This document shows positions 1 to 6,314 of a stretch of 8,375 nucleotides of DNA, piece by piece; within the stretch, counting starts at the first letter, position 1; each line of letters starts with the position of its first letter. The position numbers and the translations under genes are program-made. Under the pieces are notes generated by a model. The model was given only the letters and a program-made list of their open reading frames with translations, did not search any database and was not told the DNA's origin. Source of the stretch: an uncultured bacterium (GTDB lineage: Bacteria; Actinomycetota; Coriobacteriia; Coriobacteriales; Coriobacteriaceae); assembly GCA_905215225.1 (NCBI GenBank), contig CAJMPM010000058.1, positions 1 through 8,375 on the forward strand, read 5' to 3'.

Positions 1-2
1 CT

Positions 3-260
3 CGGTTTTCTGTGATTGTGGTCCTGGGGTGGGAGCTTCCTAATGCGCTTTGCTCTTTTTTTTTGTGTGTCTAGCTTCCGGGTGGTTGCATCGATTCCAT
101 GGCGTTTTGCGAGGAGCTCATGGAGAAGGCCGGCGTTGTGGTGACGCCGGGCGCGAGCTTTGGCCCTTCGGGCGAGGGGCACGTGCGCATGGCGCTGGTC
201 CTGCCGCCCGATCAGATCGCTTTGGCTGTCGAGGCCATTCGCGAGGCGGGCCTGTATTAG
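3..260 (+). pseudogene. PLP-dependent aminotransferase class I/II, damaged 3' end
   Basis: This is the C-terminal end of a fold-type I aminotransferase; the gene begins left of the window. From codon 75 the frame reads LPGG..DSMAFCEELMEKAGVVV, then TPGASFGPSGEGHVRMALV, and ends EAIREAGLY with TAG at 258-260. This is the usual last small-domain segment, including the conserved Arg that holds the substrate carboxylate (the R in HVRMAL). Upstream in the same frame, GWELPNA and SFFL are still recognisable, but an in-frame TAG lies at 72-74 where a sense codon is expected (SFFL-[W]-V-x-LPGG). Residues before GWELPNA fit the family poorly, and there is a run of nine T at 56-64. The gene is therefore either decaying or poorly sequenced at this end. 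The substrate cannot be told from 85 codons; aspartate- or diaminopimelate-type aminotransferases are possible. Confidence 0.6.
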
Positions 261-461
261 AAACCTATTTCGACTCGTCAATAGCTCGAAACCGATTTCG
301 TGCAGTTATTTTACGAATTCTGCAAACAATTTCGGTAAACGGTCGATTTTTGGCTGCGAATAGGAGCATAATCAAAGTCCCGATTGGATGTATTGGGATT
401 ACGACAAGCCGCTCGGGTCGTTCCCGGGCGGCTTGTTTGTGGAGAGAGATGGGAGTTTCTA
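261..461 (+). promoter_or_regulatory. Intergenic leader upstream of ldh
   Basis: This is a 201-bp AT-richer stretch between the aminotransferase stop and the ldh start. It holds several TTTCG-type inverted repeats: TTTCGA (268-273) with TCGAAA (286-291), and CGAAA (287-291) with TTTCG (296-300). They overlap and could be an operator for a repressor. A -10-like CATAAT sits at 367-372, but no convincing -35 lies 16-18 bp upstream. A strong hairpin follows at 404-436. The ldh ribosome binding site is GGGAG at 451-455, 6 nt from the ATG at 462. I assume the ldh promoter lies in this stretch, but its exact position is not shown by the sequence. Confidence 0.4.
404..440 (+). terminator. Terminator-like hairpin just upstream of ldh
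   Basis: Bases 404-417 pair with 423-436, giving a 14-bp stem with one G-T wobble (413/427) and a TCGTT loop. The GC-rich core (408-417 with 423-432) is followed by TTGTTTGT, and ACAA precedes it, so it has the form of an intrinsic terminator. It ends only about 15 nt before the ldh ribosome binding site. It may end transcription of the aminotransferase gene, or act in the ldh leader as an attenuator if the ldh promoter lies upstream of it. Confidence 0.55.
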
Positions 462-1409
462 ATGGTTAACGAGAAGAAGGTCGCTATTGTCGGCTGCGGT
501 TTCGTCGGTTCGTCTTCGGCGTTCGCACTGATGCAGAGTGGTCTGTTCTCCGAGATGGTCCTCATCGACGTGGACAAGAACCGCGCCGAGGGTGAGGCTC
601 TGGATATCGCGCACGGCATGACGTTTGCCGAGCCGATGAAGATCTACGCCGGCGATTATTCCGATGTCGCCGACGCCGCCATGATCGTCGTCACCGCTGG
701 CGCTGCCCAGAAGCCCGGTGAGACCCGTCTGGACCTGGTCAACAAGAACGTCAACATCTTTAAGTCCATTATCCCCGAGATTAAGAAGTCTGGCTTCGAC
801 GGCATTCTGCTAATCGTCTCCAACCCGGTCGATGTTCTGACCTACGCCGCCATCAAGATGTCTGGCCTGCCCGAGGGCCATGTCATCGGCTCCGGCACCG
901 TGCTCGACACTGGCCGCCTGCAGCAGATGCTTGGTGCCCACGTCGAGGTTGACCCGCGCGATGTCCAGGCCTATGTCATGGGCGAGCACGGCGACTCCGA
1001 GTTTGTCGCTTGGTCCAGCGCTCAGGTTGCCGGCGTGCCGCTGAACACCTTCTGCGAGCTTCACGGCCACCTGGAGCATGAGGCTGCCGAGAAGCGCATC
1101 GCCGAGGACGTCAAGAACTCCGCCTACACCATCATCGAGAAGAAGCACGCCACCTACTACGGCGTCGCCATGGCCGTCAAGCGCATCTGCACTGCCGTCA
1201 TGCGCGATGAACAGACCGTTCTGCCTGTCTCCTCTCTCATGGGCGAGTATGGCCTGTCCGATCTTGCCATCTCTATGCCGACCGTCGTTGGCCGCGACGG
1301 CGTCGTCTGCCGCGTTCCCGTGCCGCTGAACGATGACGAGCAGCATGAGCTCACCGCCTCCGCCAAGGCCCTCAAGGACATCATCGACAGCGTCGACTTC
1401 TCCTGCTAA
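462..1409 (+). CDS. ldh: L-lactate dehydrogenase
   Basis: Cytoplasmic NAD-dependent L-lactate dehydrogenase (EC 1.1.1.27) that reduces pyruvate to L-lactate and re-oxidises NADH in fermentation. The 315-residue length is normal for the family. Visible features are the Rossmann GCGFVG motif (residues 11-16), the acidic Asp36 ending the second strand (LIDVD), and the specificity loop QKPGETRLDL (83-92). Gln83 marks lactate rather than malate specificity, and Arg89 is the loop arginine. LDTGR (148-152) carries the Asp and the substrate-binding Arg, and MGEHGDSE (173-180) carries catalytic His176. The ATG at 462 is chosen because GGGAG lies 6 nt upstream and the protein then starts directly before the Rossmann strand; the open frame extends further upstream without homology. 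The gene is monocistronic, with a terminator at 1444-1476. Confidence 0.95.
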   Translation: MVNEKKVAIVGCGFVGSSSAFALMQSGLFSEMVLIDVDKNRAEGEALDIAHGMTFAEPMKIYAGDYSDVADAAMIVVTAGAAQKPGETRLDLVNKNVNIFKSIIPEIKKSGFDGILLIVSNPVDVLTYAAIKMSGLPEGHVIGSGTVLDTGRLQQMLGAHVEVDPRDVQAYVMGEHGDSEFVAWSSAQVAGVPLNTFCELHGHLEHEAAEKRIAEDVKNSAYTIIEKKHATYYGVAMAVKRICTAVMRDEQTVLPVSSLMGEYGLSDLAISMPTVVGRDGVVCRVPVPLNDDEQHELTASAKALKDIIDSVDFSC

Positions 1410-1443
1410 ATCAAGCTCTTTTGGGCAACAGGCTACAATGAAA

Positions 1444-1476
1444 GGCGTCCGGGCCACACGGTCCGGGCGCCTTTTT
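1444..1476 (+). terminator. Intrinsic terminator of ldh
   Basis: GGCGTCCGGGCC (1444-1455) pairs with GGTCCGGGCGCC (1460-1471) across an ACAC loop, with two G-T wobbles, and is followed by TTTTT (1472-1476). It lies 35 bp after the ldh stop codon and fits a rho-independent terminator on the + strand. Confidence 0.9.
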
Positions 1477-1489
1477 GGTGCGAGGGGGT

Positions 1490-1506
1490 CAGGTTACTTT
1501 GCACCA
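1490..1506 (+). repeat. Left copy of a 17-bp inverted repeat flanking the DUF2974 gene
   Basis: CAGGTTACTTTGCACCA here matches the reverse complement of 2702-2718 at 16 of 17 positions. TGCACCA occurs again as a direct repeat at 1513-1519, 13 bp from its first copy at 1500-1506. The left copy lies 30 bp before the DUF2974 start codon. Confidence 0.75.
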
Positions 1507-1536
1507 CCCCAATGCACCATAGTTGATGGGAGGGCC

Positions 1537-2697
1537 ATGTCGGATTCGCCTAATTTTTTGACCTATGCCCAGACGGCGTTTGATCCGTTTGAGGAGCGGC
1601 CGTTCTGCGCGGTGGATAGCCTGGTCTTTGCGTGGTTGTCCTATTTGCGTTTGCCGGGTGATATGGCGGAACTGGCCGGTTGGCAGGGGCTGGAAGTGCG
1701 TGAGTTACTGCGTGCCGAGTGCTACCAGGACATGATTGGCGATTTGTGGAATCCAGAGGGGAGCCGCGCCTTGTTGGAGGCCGTGGCAGCAAGCCCTCGC
1801 TACCGTGGCGTGCACGTTTGCGGCTATCGTGCCGTGAGCGATGTGGTGGCGACAGAGCAGTTTGCAGCTATGGCGTTCCGGTTTCCGGCGGGGTTTAGTT
1901 ATCTTTCCTTCCGGGGGACCGACAGCACGATTGTGGGCTGGAAAGAGGACTTTAACATGGCGTTCCGGTGTCCTGTGCCGGCCCAGGAATCCGCGGCGCG
2001 TTATGTGGACGAGGCGGCGGATGCGATCGACGGGCCGCTTTTGTGCGGAGGTCATTCCAAGGGTGGAAACCTTGCGGTGTACGGTGCGGCGATGTGCCCC
2101 GATGTCGCCCGTGAGCGAATCGAACGGGCGTATTCCCATGATGGTCCGGGCTTCGTCGAGGAGTTTCTGAGCGGCAACGCCTTCGCCGACCTATCCGGTC
2201 GAATCGACAAGACGCTACCTCGGTCGTCGATCTTTGGCATGATGTTCGAGACACAAGAGGACTATGCCATCGTTGAGAGCACCGAGTTCAGCCTGCTGCA
2301 GCACAATCCCTTTAGCTGGGTGGTTGATGGTCGCGACTTCGTGTACTGTGAGCGCCTGTCCGCCGGTGCTCGATATGTTGATGGCTCCATTCGCGAGATG
2401 CTGCTTGCAGTGTCACCTGGCGAGCGCGAGCGTTTTGTAGATGCGTTGTTCTCCGTGTTTGAGGCTACGGGTGCTGAGCGGTTTGCGGATATCGCTGGGA
2501 ATCTGCGCGAGAGCCTGCCCGTGATGCTCCAGGCTGCGCAAGGCTTTGACAAGGATACGCGACGCTTTGTCTCGCAGACCATCGCGGCAATCCTAAAATG
2601 TGCGCTTCTGCCCAAACGTCCCCAGATCGACATGCCCGCTGCCGGCAAGAGCTTGGCAGAACAGCTCGAGGCTTGGCAGTCCGAGCTCCTGCGCTAG
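1537..2697 (+). CDS. DUF2974 / Mbeg1-like alpha/beta-hydrolase
   Basis: A 386-residue protein of the DUF2974 (Mbeg1-like) family, a lipase-like alpha/beta-hydrolase group common in gut Firmicutes and Coriobacteria; its substrate is not established. The family core is clear: YLSFRGTDSTIVGWKEDFN (residues 122-140), the nucleophile elbow GGHSKGGNLA (171-180) with Ser174 in a GxSxG setting, SHDGPGF (200-206) with a candidate catalytic Asp202, EDYAIV (241-246), and LQHNPFSW (254-261) with a candidate catalytic His256. About 120 C-terminal residues beyond the hydrolase core are helical-looking and charged. No signal peptide or membrane segment is seen, so it is probably cytoplasmic. The ATG at 1537 is chosen because GGGAGGG lies just upstream (1528-1534) and homology begins soon after; the open frame continues upstream through the ldh terminator. 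The triad assignment is by position in the family pattern, not proven. Confidence 0.88.
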   Translation: MSDSPNFLTYAQTAFDPFEERPFCAVDSLVFAWLSYLRLPGDMAELAGWQGLEVRELLRAECYQDMIGDLWNPEGSRALLEAVAASPRYRGVHVCGYRAVSDVVATEQFAAMAFRFPAGFSYLSFRGTDSTIVGWKEDFNMAFRCPVPAQESAARYVDEAADAIDGPLLCGGHSKGGNLAVYGAAMCPDVARERIERAYSHDGPGFVEEFLSGNAFADLSGRIDKTLPRSSIFGMMFETQEDYAIVESTEFSLLQHNPFSWVVDGRDFVYCERLSAGARYVDGSIREMLLAVSPGERERFVDALFSVFEATGAERFADIAGNLRESLPVMLQAAQGFDKDTRRFVSQTIAAILKCALLPKRPQIDMPAAGKSLAEQLEAWQSELLR

Positions 2698-2701
2698 CCA
2701 T

Positions 2702-2718
2702 TGGTGCAAAGCAACCTG
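2702..2718 (-). repeat. Right copy of the 17-bp inverted repeat flanking the DUF2974 gene
   Basis: TGGTGCAAAGCAACCTG starts 5 bp after the DUF2974 stop codon. Its reverse complement differs from the left copy (1490-1506) at one position. The two copies frame the gene closely. Confidence 0.75.
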
Positions 2719-2749
2719 CCTTCGATGCGTCTGGGGCGGGCTCGACCGC

Positions 2750-2755
2750 TATACT
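2750..2755 (+). promoter_or_regulatory. Possible -10 element of the NdpA-family gene
   Basis: TATACT (one change from TATAAT) lies 30-40 bp upstream of the candidate start codons at 2785 and 2794. No good -35 hexamer lies at 17 bp spacing, so this is tentative. No clear terminator separates it from the DUF2974 gene, so read-through from upstream is also possible. Confidence 0.35.
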
Positions 2756-2784
2756 GGTTCGTGCCGAAATCGATCTAGAACGGA

Positions 2785-3597
2785 ATGCCGTATATGAAAA
2801 TCAATCACGCGATTCTGCATATCCTGGACTTTGACTCTGCCGTCAACGTTATGAGCCAGCGCGAGTTGGATATCGAGAGCCGCACCGTGCGTAATTTCGT
2901 AACCACGCACCTGCGGCGCGCTCGTACCTCGGCCGACTACAAACGCGCCACGTTTGCCGAGAACTCTGCGTTTGGTGGTGAGCTCAAGGGCTATTTCTTT
3001 GGCGAGCGCGAGTTCGTGGACCTGTCGCAGCAGATTGCGGAGTTTATCTCCTCCGAGCTCACCAAAGCCGAGAAAGCCGAGTCTACCGATGTGCTCGTGG
3101 CTGATTTTGACGACGATGAGGATGCCCGCTGGTTTGCCGTGATGCTGCTGGGCTCCAAGCAGGCTTTTATGCACGAGGTGGGCCGCGAGGAGGGGGAGGT
3201 GCGCAACGACATCGCGCGCCACTACGCCATTCTGCCAAACCCCTCGCAAAAGGTGCCGAGCTATGCCATCGTGCGCGCGAGTACCATGGAGATCGGCTAC
3301 GTGGACAAGAAGCGCAAGATTGCCGGCGAGGACCGTATGCTTATCCCCGATGGCCTGCTGCAGTGCGACACGGGCGTATCGGGCAAGGAGGTCATCGACA
3401 CCGTGACGCGTGTAGAACACGAAGTACCCCATATCATAAAAAACAATACGGCCGTAGCGCTCGCCAAGGTTAAGGCTGCCGTTGCCGAGAAGGTCGAGGA
3501 TGACGAGGAGCTGCCGCCTTGGGATATCGTCGACGAAGTCTTTGAGGACGAGCCGGTCATCAAAGAGAGTGTGCGCGCGGCACTGACCGAGGAGTAG
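2785..3597 (+). CDS. Nucleoid-associated protein, NdpA/YejK family, truncated by an in-frame TAG
   Basis: This 270-residue open frame resembles the 37-kDa nucleoid-associated protein family (NdpA/YejK), cytoplasmic DNA-bound proteins whose exact role is unclear. The family opening is recognisable: MKINHAILHILDF (from the second ATG at 2794). The family-like LPNPSQKVPSYA segment (from about residue 150) and the YVDKKRKIAGED segment (about 172-183) follow. The usual length is roughly 335-345 residues. Here the frame stops at TAG (3595-3597), yet the same frame continues for 66 more codons with the family's conserved C-terminus. The break falls in the charged linker between the two parts. Neither ATG (2785 or 2794) has a good ribosome binding site; 2794 fits the family better. 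The gene may be a recent nonsense mutant, a read-through gene, or a base-call error. Confidence 0.8.
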   Translation: MPYMKINHAILHILDFDSAVNVMSQRELDIESRTVRNFVTTHLRRARTSADYKRATFAENSAFGGELKGYFFGEREFVDLSQQIAEFISSELTKAEKAESTDVLVADFDDDEDARWFAVMLLGSKQAFMHEVGREEGEVRNDIARHYAILPNPSQKVPSYAIVRASTMEIGYVDKKRKIAGEDRMLIPDGLLQCDTGVSGKEVIDTVTRVEHEVPHIIKNNTAVALAKVKAAVAEKVEDDEELPPWDIVDEVFEDEPVIKESVRAALTEE

Positions 3598-3798
3598 GTT
3601 CCCGAGCGCGTTCCTGTGGAGCGCAAGCAGGTCGAGCGCGCGGCCGTGCGCAATCACAAGATTCGTACCGATACGGGCATCGAGATCAGCTTCCCGGCCG
3701 AGATGGGTTCGAATTCCGAGTACATCGAGTTCGTCAACGAGCCCAACGGCCTCATCTCCATCGAGCTCAAAAATATCGGCAGCATCGAGAATCGATAA
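3598..3798 (+). pseudogene. Detached C-terminus of the NdpA-family protein
   Basis: Directly after the TAG at 3595-3597, the same reading frame continues without further stops to TAA (3796-3798). It contains the family's conserved tail: NHKIRTDTGIEISFPAE, then SEYIEFVNEPNGLISI, then KNIGSIENR. Joined to the upstream part, the full product would be 337 residues, the normal family length. The nearest ATG-free start is a GTG at 3616, but nothing suggests independent translation. Conservation of the tail implies the stop is recent, read through, or an error. Confidence 0.75.
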
Positions 3799-3826
3799 GT
3801 TGCGTTACGTCTACAGCGAGAAAGCA

Positions 3827-3863
3827 AAGGCCGAAGCTCCTTGGGGCTTCGGCCTTCTTGTTT
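3827..3863 (+). terminator. Hairpin terminator after the NdpA-family gene
   Basis: AAGGCCGAAGC (3827-3837) pairs perfectly with GCTTCGGCCTT (3846-3856), an 11-bp stem with an 8-nt loop, followed by CTTGTTT. It lies 29 bp after the TAA at 3796-3798, between two convergent transcription units, and could work in either direction. The T tail is modest. Confidence 0.75.
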
Positions 3864-3900
3864 GGGGATGAATTGCCCCACAGGTTGAGCATGAGTCAGC

Positions 3901-3926
3901 GAAAACGCGGTTTGTCAAAACCGCGT
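3901..3926 (-). terminator. Intrinsic terminator of the dap cluster
   Basis: On the - strand, ACGCGGTTT (3926-3918) pairs perfectly with AAACCGCGT (3913-3905) over a 4-nt loop, and the stem is followed by T residues (3905-3902). It begins 5 bp after the dapH stop codon and closes the lysA-dapA-dapB-dapH unit. Confidence 0.85.
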
Positions 3927-3931
3927 AACTA

Positions 3932-4651
3932 TTAAAGCTGGCGCAGGCCTTCCTCGAGACCGGTCTTGCTGTCGGTCTTCTCGTCGCGCATCTTGATGAC
4001 GCGGGCGGGGACACCGGCCACGACGGCGCCGGCGGGGACGTCCTCGACGCACACGGCGCCGGCGGCGACAACAGCGCCCTTGCCCACGCGCACGCCTTCC
4101 AGGACCACGGCGTTGGCGCCGATCATGACATCGTCCTCGATGATGACAGGCGTGGCGCTCGCGGGCTCCACGACGCCCGCCAACACGGTGCCGGCGCCGA
4201 TGTGGCAGTTCTTGCCCACGGTGGCGCGACCGCCCAGCACGGCGCCCATATCGATCATGGAACCCTCGCCGATAACGGAGCCGATGTTGATGATGGCGCC
4301 CATCATGATGACGGCGCGATCGCCGATCTCGACGCGGTCGCGGATGATCGCGCCCGGCTCGATGCGGGCGTTGATACCCTTAAGGTCGAGCGTGGGCACG
4401 GCGGAGTTGCGGCAATCGTTTTCAACGTCGTAGTAATCGATGGAATCGGCATTGGCGTCCAGGATGACCTTAAGCTCGTCCCAGTCACCAAAGACGGTCT
4501 TGCCACGACGACCGCCGTAGACGTGCGCATTGCCCCACTGGACCTTCATGCCCGGCTTTTCGCGCACGTACAGTTTGACGGGCGTTTTCTTGGGCGCGGT
4601 GGCGATGTAGTTGATAATCTCCTGTGCATCCATCTCGGCTGCGTTGCTCAT
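3932..4651 (-). CDS. dapH: Tetrahydrodipicolinate N-acetyltransferase
   Basis: DapH (EC 2.3.1.89) acetylates 2,3,4,5-tetrahydrodipicolinate with acetyl-CoA to N-acetyl-L-2-amino-6-oxopimelate, committing the pathway to the acetylase branch of diaminopimelate synthesis. The 239 residues match the DapH type rather than the longer succinyl-transferring DapD. The N-terminal domain has [19 protein letters not shown] (11-29) and [15 protein letters not shown] (76-90). It is followed by [10 protein letters not shown] (96-105) and a left-handed beta-helix of hexapeptide repeats (about 97-215), including [20 protein letters not shown] (138-157) and [17 protein letters not shown] (171-187). The end LRQL is typical. 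The ATG at 4651 is supported by AAAGGAG 9 nt upstream; an internal ATG six codons later (MDAQEII) is also plausible. It is the last gene of the cluster, 39 bp after dapB. The later transaminase, deacetylase and epimerase genes are not recognisable in this window. Confidence 0.95.
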   Translation of the reverse strand: MSNAAEMDAQEIINYIATAPKKTPVKLYVREKPGMKVQWGNAHVYGGRRGKTVFGDWDELKVILDANADSIDYYDVENDCRNSAVPTLDLKGINARIEPGAIIRDRVEIGDRAVIMMGAIINIGSVIGEGSMIDMGAVLGGRATVGKNCHIGAGTVLAGVVEPASATPVIIEDDVMIGANAVVLEGVRVGKGAVVAAGAVCVEDVPAGAVVAGVPARVIKMRDEKTDSKTGLEEGLRQL

Positions 4652-4690
4652 TTGCTGTCTCTCCTTTGGGTGAATCCGGTTGATACCTGG

Positions 4691-5431
4691 TTAGGCAAAC
4701 ATGATCTGGTCGAACGTATAGAAGCCAGGCTCATGGGTGACGAGCTTCTGCGCGGCTGCCAGGGCGCCGTTGACAAAGATCTGACGGCTCGTGGCGCGGT
4801 TCGTGAGCGTAACCTCCTCGTCTTGACCAAAGAAACTCACTTCGTGCATGCCGGCGACAGTGCCACCGCGCAGCGAGTGCATGCCGATCTCCTTGGGGTC
4901 GCGTGCACCGCACATGCCCTCGCGGCCATAGACGGGGTGGTAGCCTGCCTCGGGCTCTGCTTCGACGATGGCGTCGAGCAACAACTTGGCAGTGCCGCTG
5001 GGGGCGTCGACCTTTTGGTTGTGGTGTGTCTCGACGATTTCGCAGTCAAAGCCGGGCAGCTCGCGTGTGGCCTGTGCCACCAGATGGCGCAGGGCTGCGA
5101 TACCGATGGAGTAATTGCCAGAGTGCATGACGCGGGCGTTCTGACCCAGCTCGCGCAGGCGATCCATCTGCTCGGGCGTATAGCCCGTGGTGCCCGAGAC
5201 CAACGCCGCGCCCGTGCGCTCGACATAGGCGACGACGGCATCGAAGGTCACAACGTTTGAGAAGTCGATGATGACGTCGGCTGCCGGGGCGTTCTCGAGC
5301 TCGGACAAGTCGAAGCCGATCTGGGCGACAATATCAAAAACGGGCTGACCGGCGGCGTCGACAACGCCCTCGGCGGTGGTGCAGATGAGCGAGCCCATGC
5401 GGCCCGTTCCCATAATGACGGTCTTAATCAA
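4691..5431 (-). CDS. dapB: 4-hydroxy-tetrahydrodipicolinate reductase (TTG start)
   Basis: DapB (EC 1.17.1.8) reduces the product of DapA to tetrahydrodipicolinate with NAD(P)H. The 246 residues show the nucleotide-binding MGTGRMG motif (8-13 region), VIIDFSN (53-59), VSGTTGY (78-84), and the signature EIVETHHNQKVDAPSGTA (131-148). In that signature, His136/His137 and Lys140 are the expected catalytic and substrate-binding residues. RGGTVAGMHEVSFFG (188-202) and TNRATSRQIFVNGALAAA (210-227) follow as in the family. The start is TTG at 5431, overlapping the dapA stop by 8 bp (TTGATTAA). It is chosen because AAGGGAG lies 9 nt upstream and because the Rossmann strand begins at once; the next ATG would remove that strand. 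The overlap implies translational coupling with dapA. Confidence 0.94.
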   Translation of the reverse strand: MIKTVIMGTGRMGSLICTTAEGVVDAAGQPVFDIVAQIGFDLSELENAPAADVIIDFSNVVTFDAVVAYVERTGAALVSGTTGYTPEQMDRLRELGQNARVMHSGNYSIGIAALRHLVAQATRELPGFDCEIVETHHNQKVDAPSGTAKLLLDAIVEAEPEAGYHPVYGREGMCGARDPKEIGMHSLRGGTVAGMHEVSFFGQDEEVTLTNRATSRQIFVNGALAAAQKLVTHEPGFYTFDQIMFA

Positions 5432-6314
5432 GCAGACCAGCTCCCTTCAGAGTATCGGTAAGTGCGGAGCGCGTGTCGTCTGCCATGGGGCACAGCGGCA
5501 TGCGGTAGTTTGCCTCGATCATACCCATCTGAGCGAGCGCTTCCTTAACGGGGATGGGGTTGACCTCGCTAAAGAGGGCATTGATGAGCGGCTGTCCGGC
5601 AATCTGGATATCGCGGGCGCGCTCCACGTCGCCGTCCAGATAGGCGCGGCACATGTCGTGCACGAGCTGCGGCTGAACGTCGGCCCACACGCTGATGGTG
5701 CCCGAAGCGCCCAGGCTCATGAGCGGCACGGTGAGGGCGTCCTCGCCCGAGTACATGCGGAAGTCGTCGGACAGCAGGTGGGCAATCTTGGCCGCGTAGG
5801 CGACGTTGCCCGAGGCTTCCTTGATCCCCATGATGTTGGGGTGCGCGGCCAAGCGCTCTACGTTGCGCTCGCTGATGCCGCAGCCGCAGCGGCCGGGGAT
5901 GTTGTACAGGATGCAGGGGATGTCCACGGCATCGGCGACGGTCTTAAAGTGCTGATAGATGCCCTCTTCGTTGGACTTGTTGTAGTAGGGGGTAATGAGC
6001 AGCAGGCCGTCGGCGCCCAGGCCCTGGTAGGTGAGCGACTTGGTGAGCATGGTCTGCGTGGAGTTGGAGCCCGAGCCGGCGATGACGGGGACGCGTCCTG
6101 CAACTTGCTTGACCACTGCGGCGACAACGGAGTTGTCCTCGTCATCGGTCATCGTGGCGCTCTCGCCGGTGGTGCCCAGGGTGAGGATGGCGTCGGTGCC
6201 ATTTTGCAAGTGGAAATCGATAAGGCGCTCGAGCGCGTCAAAGTCGACACTGCCGTCCTTTTTAAACGGCGTAACAAGGGCTACGATTGAGCACTCAAGA
6301 AAGCGGATGTCCAT
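5424..6314 (-). CDS. dapA: 4-hydroxy-tetrahydrodipicolinate synthase, internal start within the lysA frame
   Basis: DapA (EC 4.3.3.7) condenses aspartate semialdehyde with pyruvate, the first committed step to diaminopimelate and lysine. From the ATG at 6314 it is a complete 296-residue TIM-barrel protein of normal length. Motifs include LGTTGES (46-52), TPYYNK (108-113) with the relay Tyr, ILYNIPGRCG (135-144) with Tyr137 and Arg142, and GIKEASG (163-169) with Lys165 as the Schiff-base lysine. A ribosome binding site, AAGGAG, lies at 6326-6321, 6 nt before the ATG, so independent translation is likely. The same frame is nevertheless open upstream into lysA with no stop between, so a LysA-DapA fusion can also be made. 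It is followed by dapB with an 8-bp overlap. Confidence 0.93.
   Translation of the reverse strand: MDIRFLECSIVALVTPFKKDGSVDFDALERLIDFHLQNGTDAILTLGTTGESATMTDDEDNSVVAAVVKQVAGRVPVIAGSGSNSTQTMLTKSLTYQGLGADGLLLITPYYNKSNEEGIYQHFKTVADAVDIPCILYNIPGRCGCGISERNVERLAAHPNIMGIKEASGNVAYAAKIAHLLSDDFRMYSGEDALTVPLMSLGASGTISVWADVQPQLVHDMCRAYLDGDVERARDIQIAGQPLINALFSEVNPIPVKEALAQMGMIEANYRMPLCPMADDTRSALTDTLKGAGLLD

Noticed and set aside
72..3597. Amber recoding (TAG read as an amino acid) across this genome
   Set aside because: The aminotransferase end (258-260) and the DUF2974 gene (2695-2697) both end naturally at TAG exactly where their families end, so TAG acts as a normal stop here. Local read-through at 3595 remains open.
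2749..3657. A 302-codon - strand open frame opposite the NdpA-family gene
   Set aside because: It is an antisense shadow. The + strand frame has clear family motifs, and the - strand product is unlike any family I know.
4202..5260. A 352-codon + strand open frame opposite dapB and dapH
   Set aside because: It is a high-GC antisense shadow. dapB and dapH on the other strand carry full family motifs and ribosome binding sites; this frame shows only low-complexity sequence.
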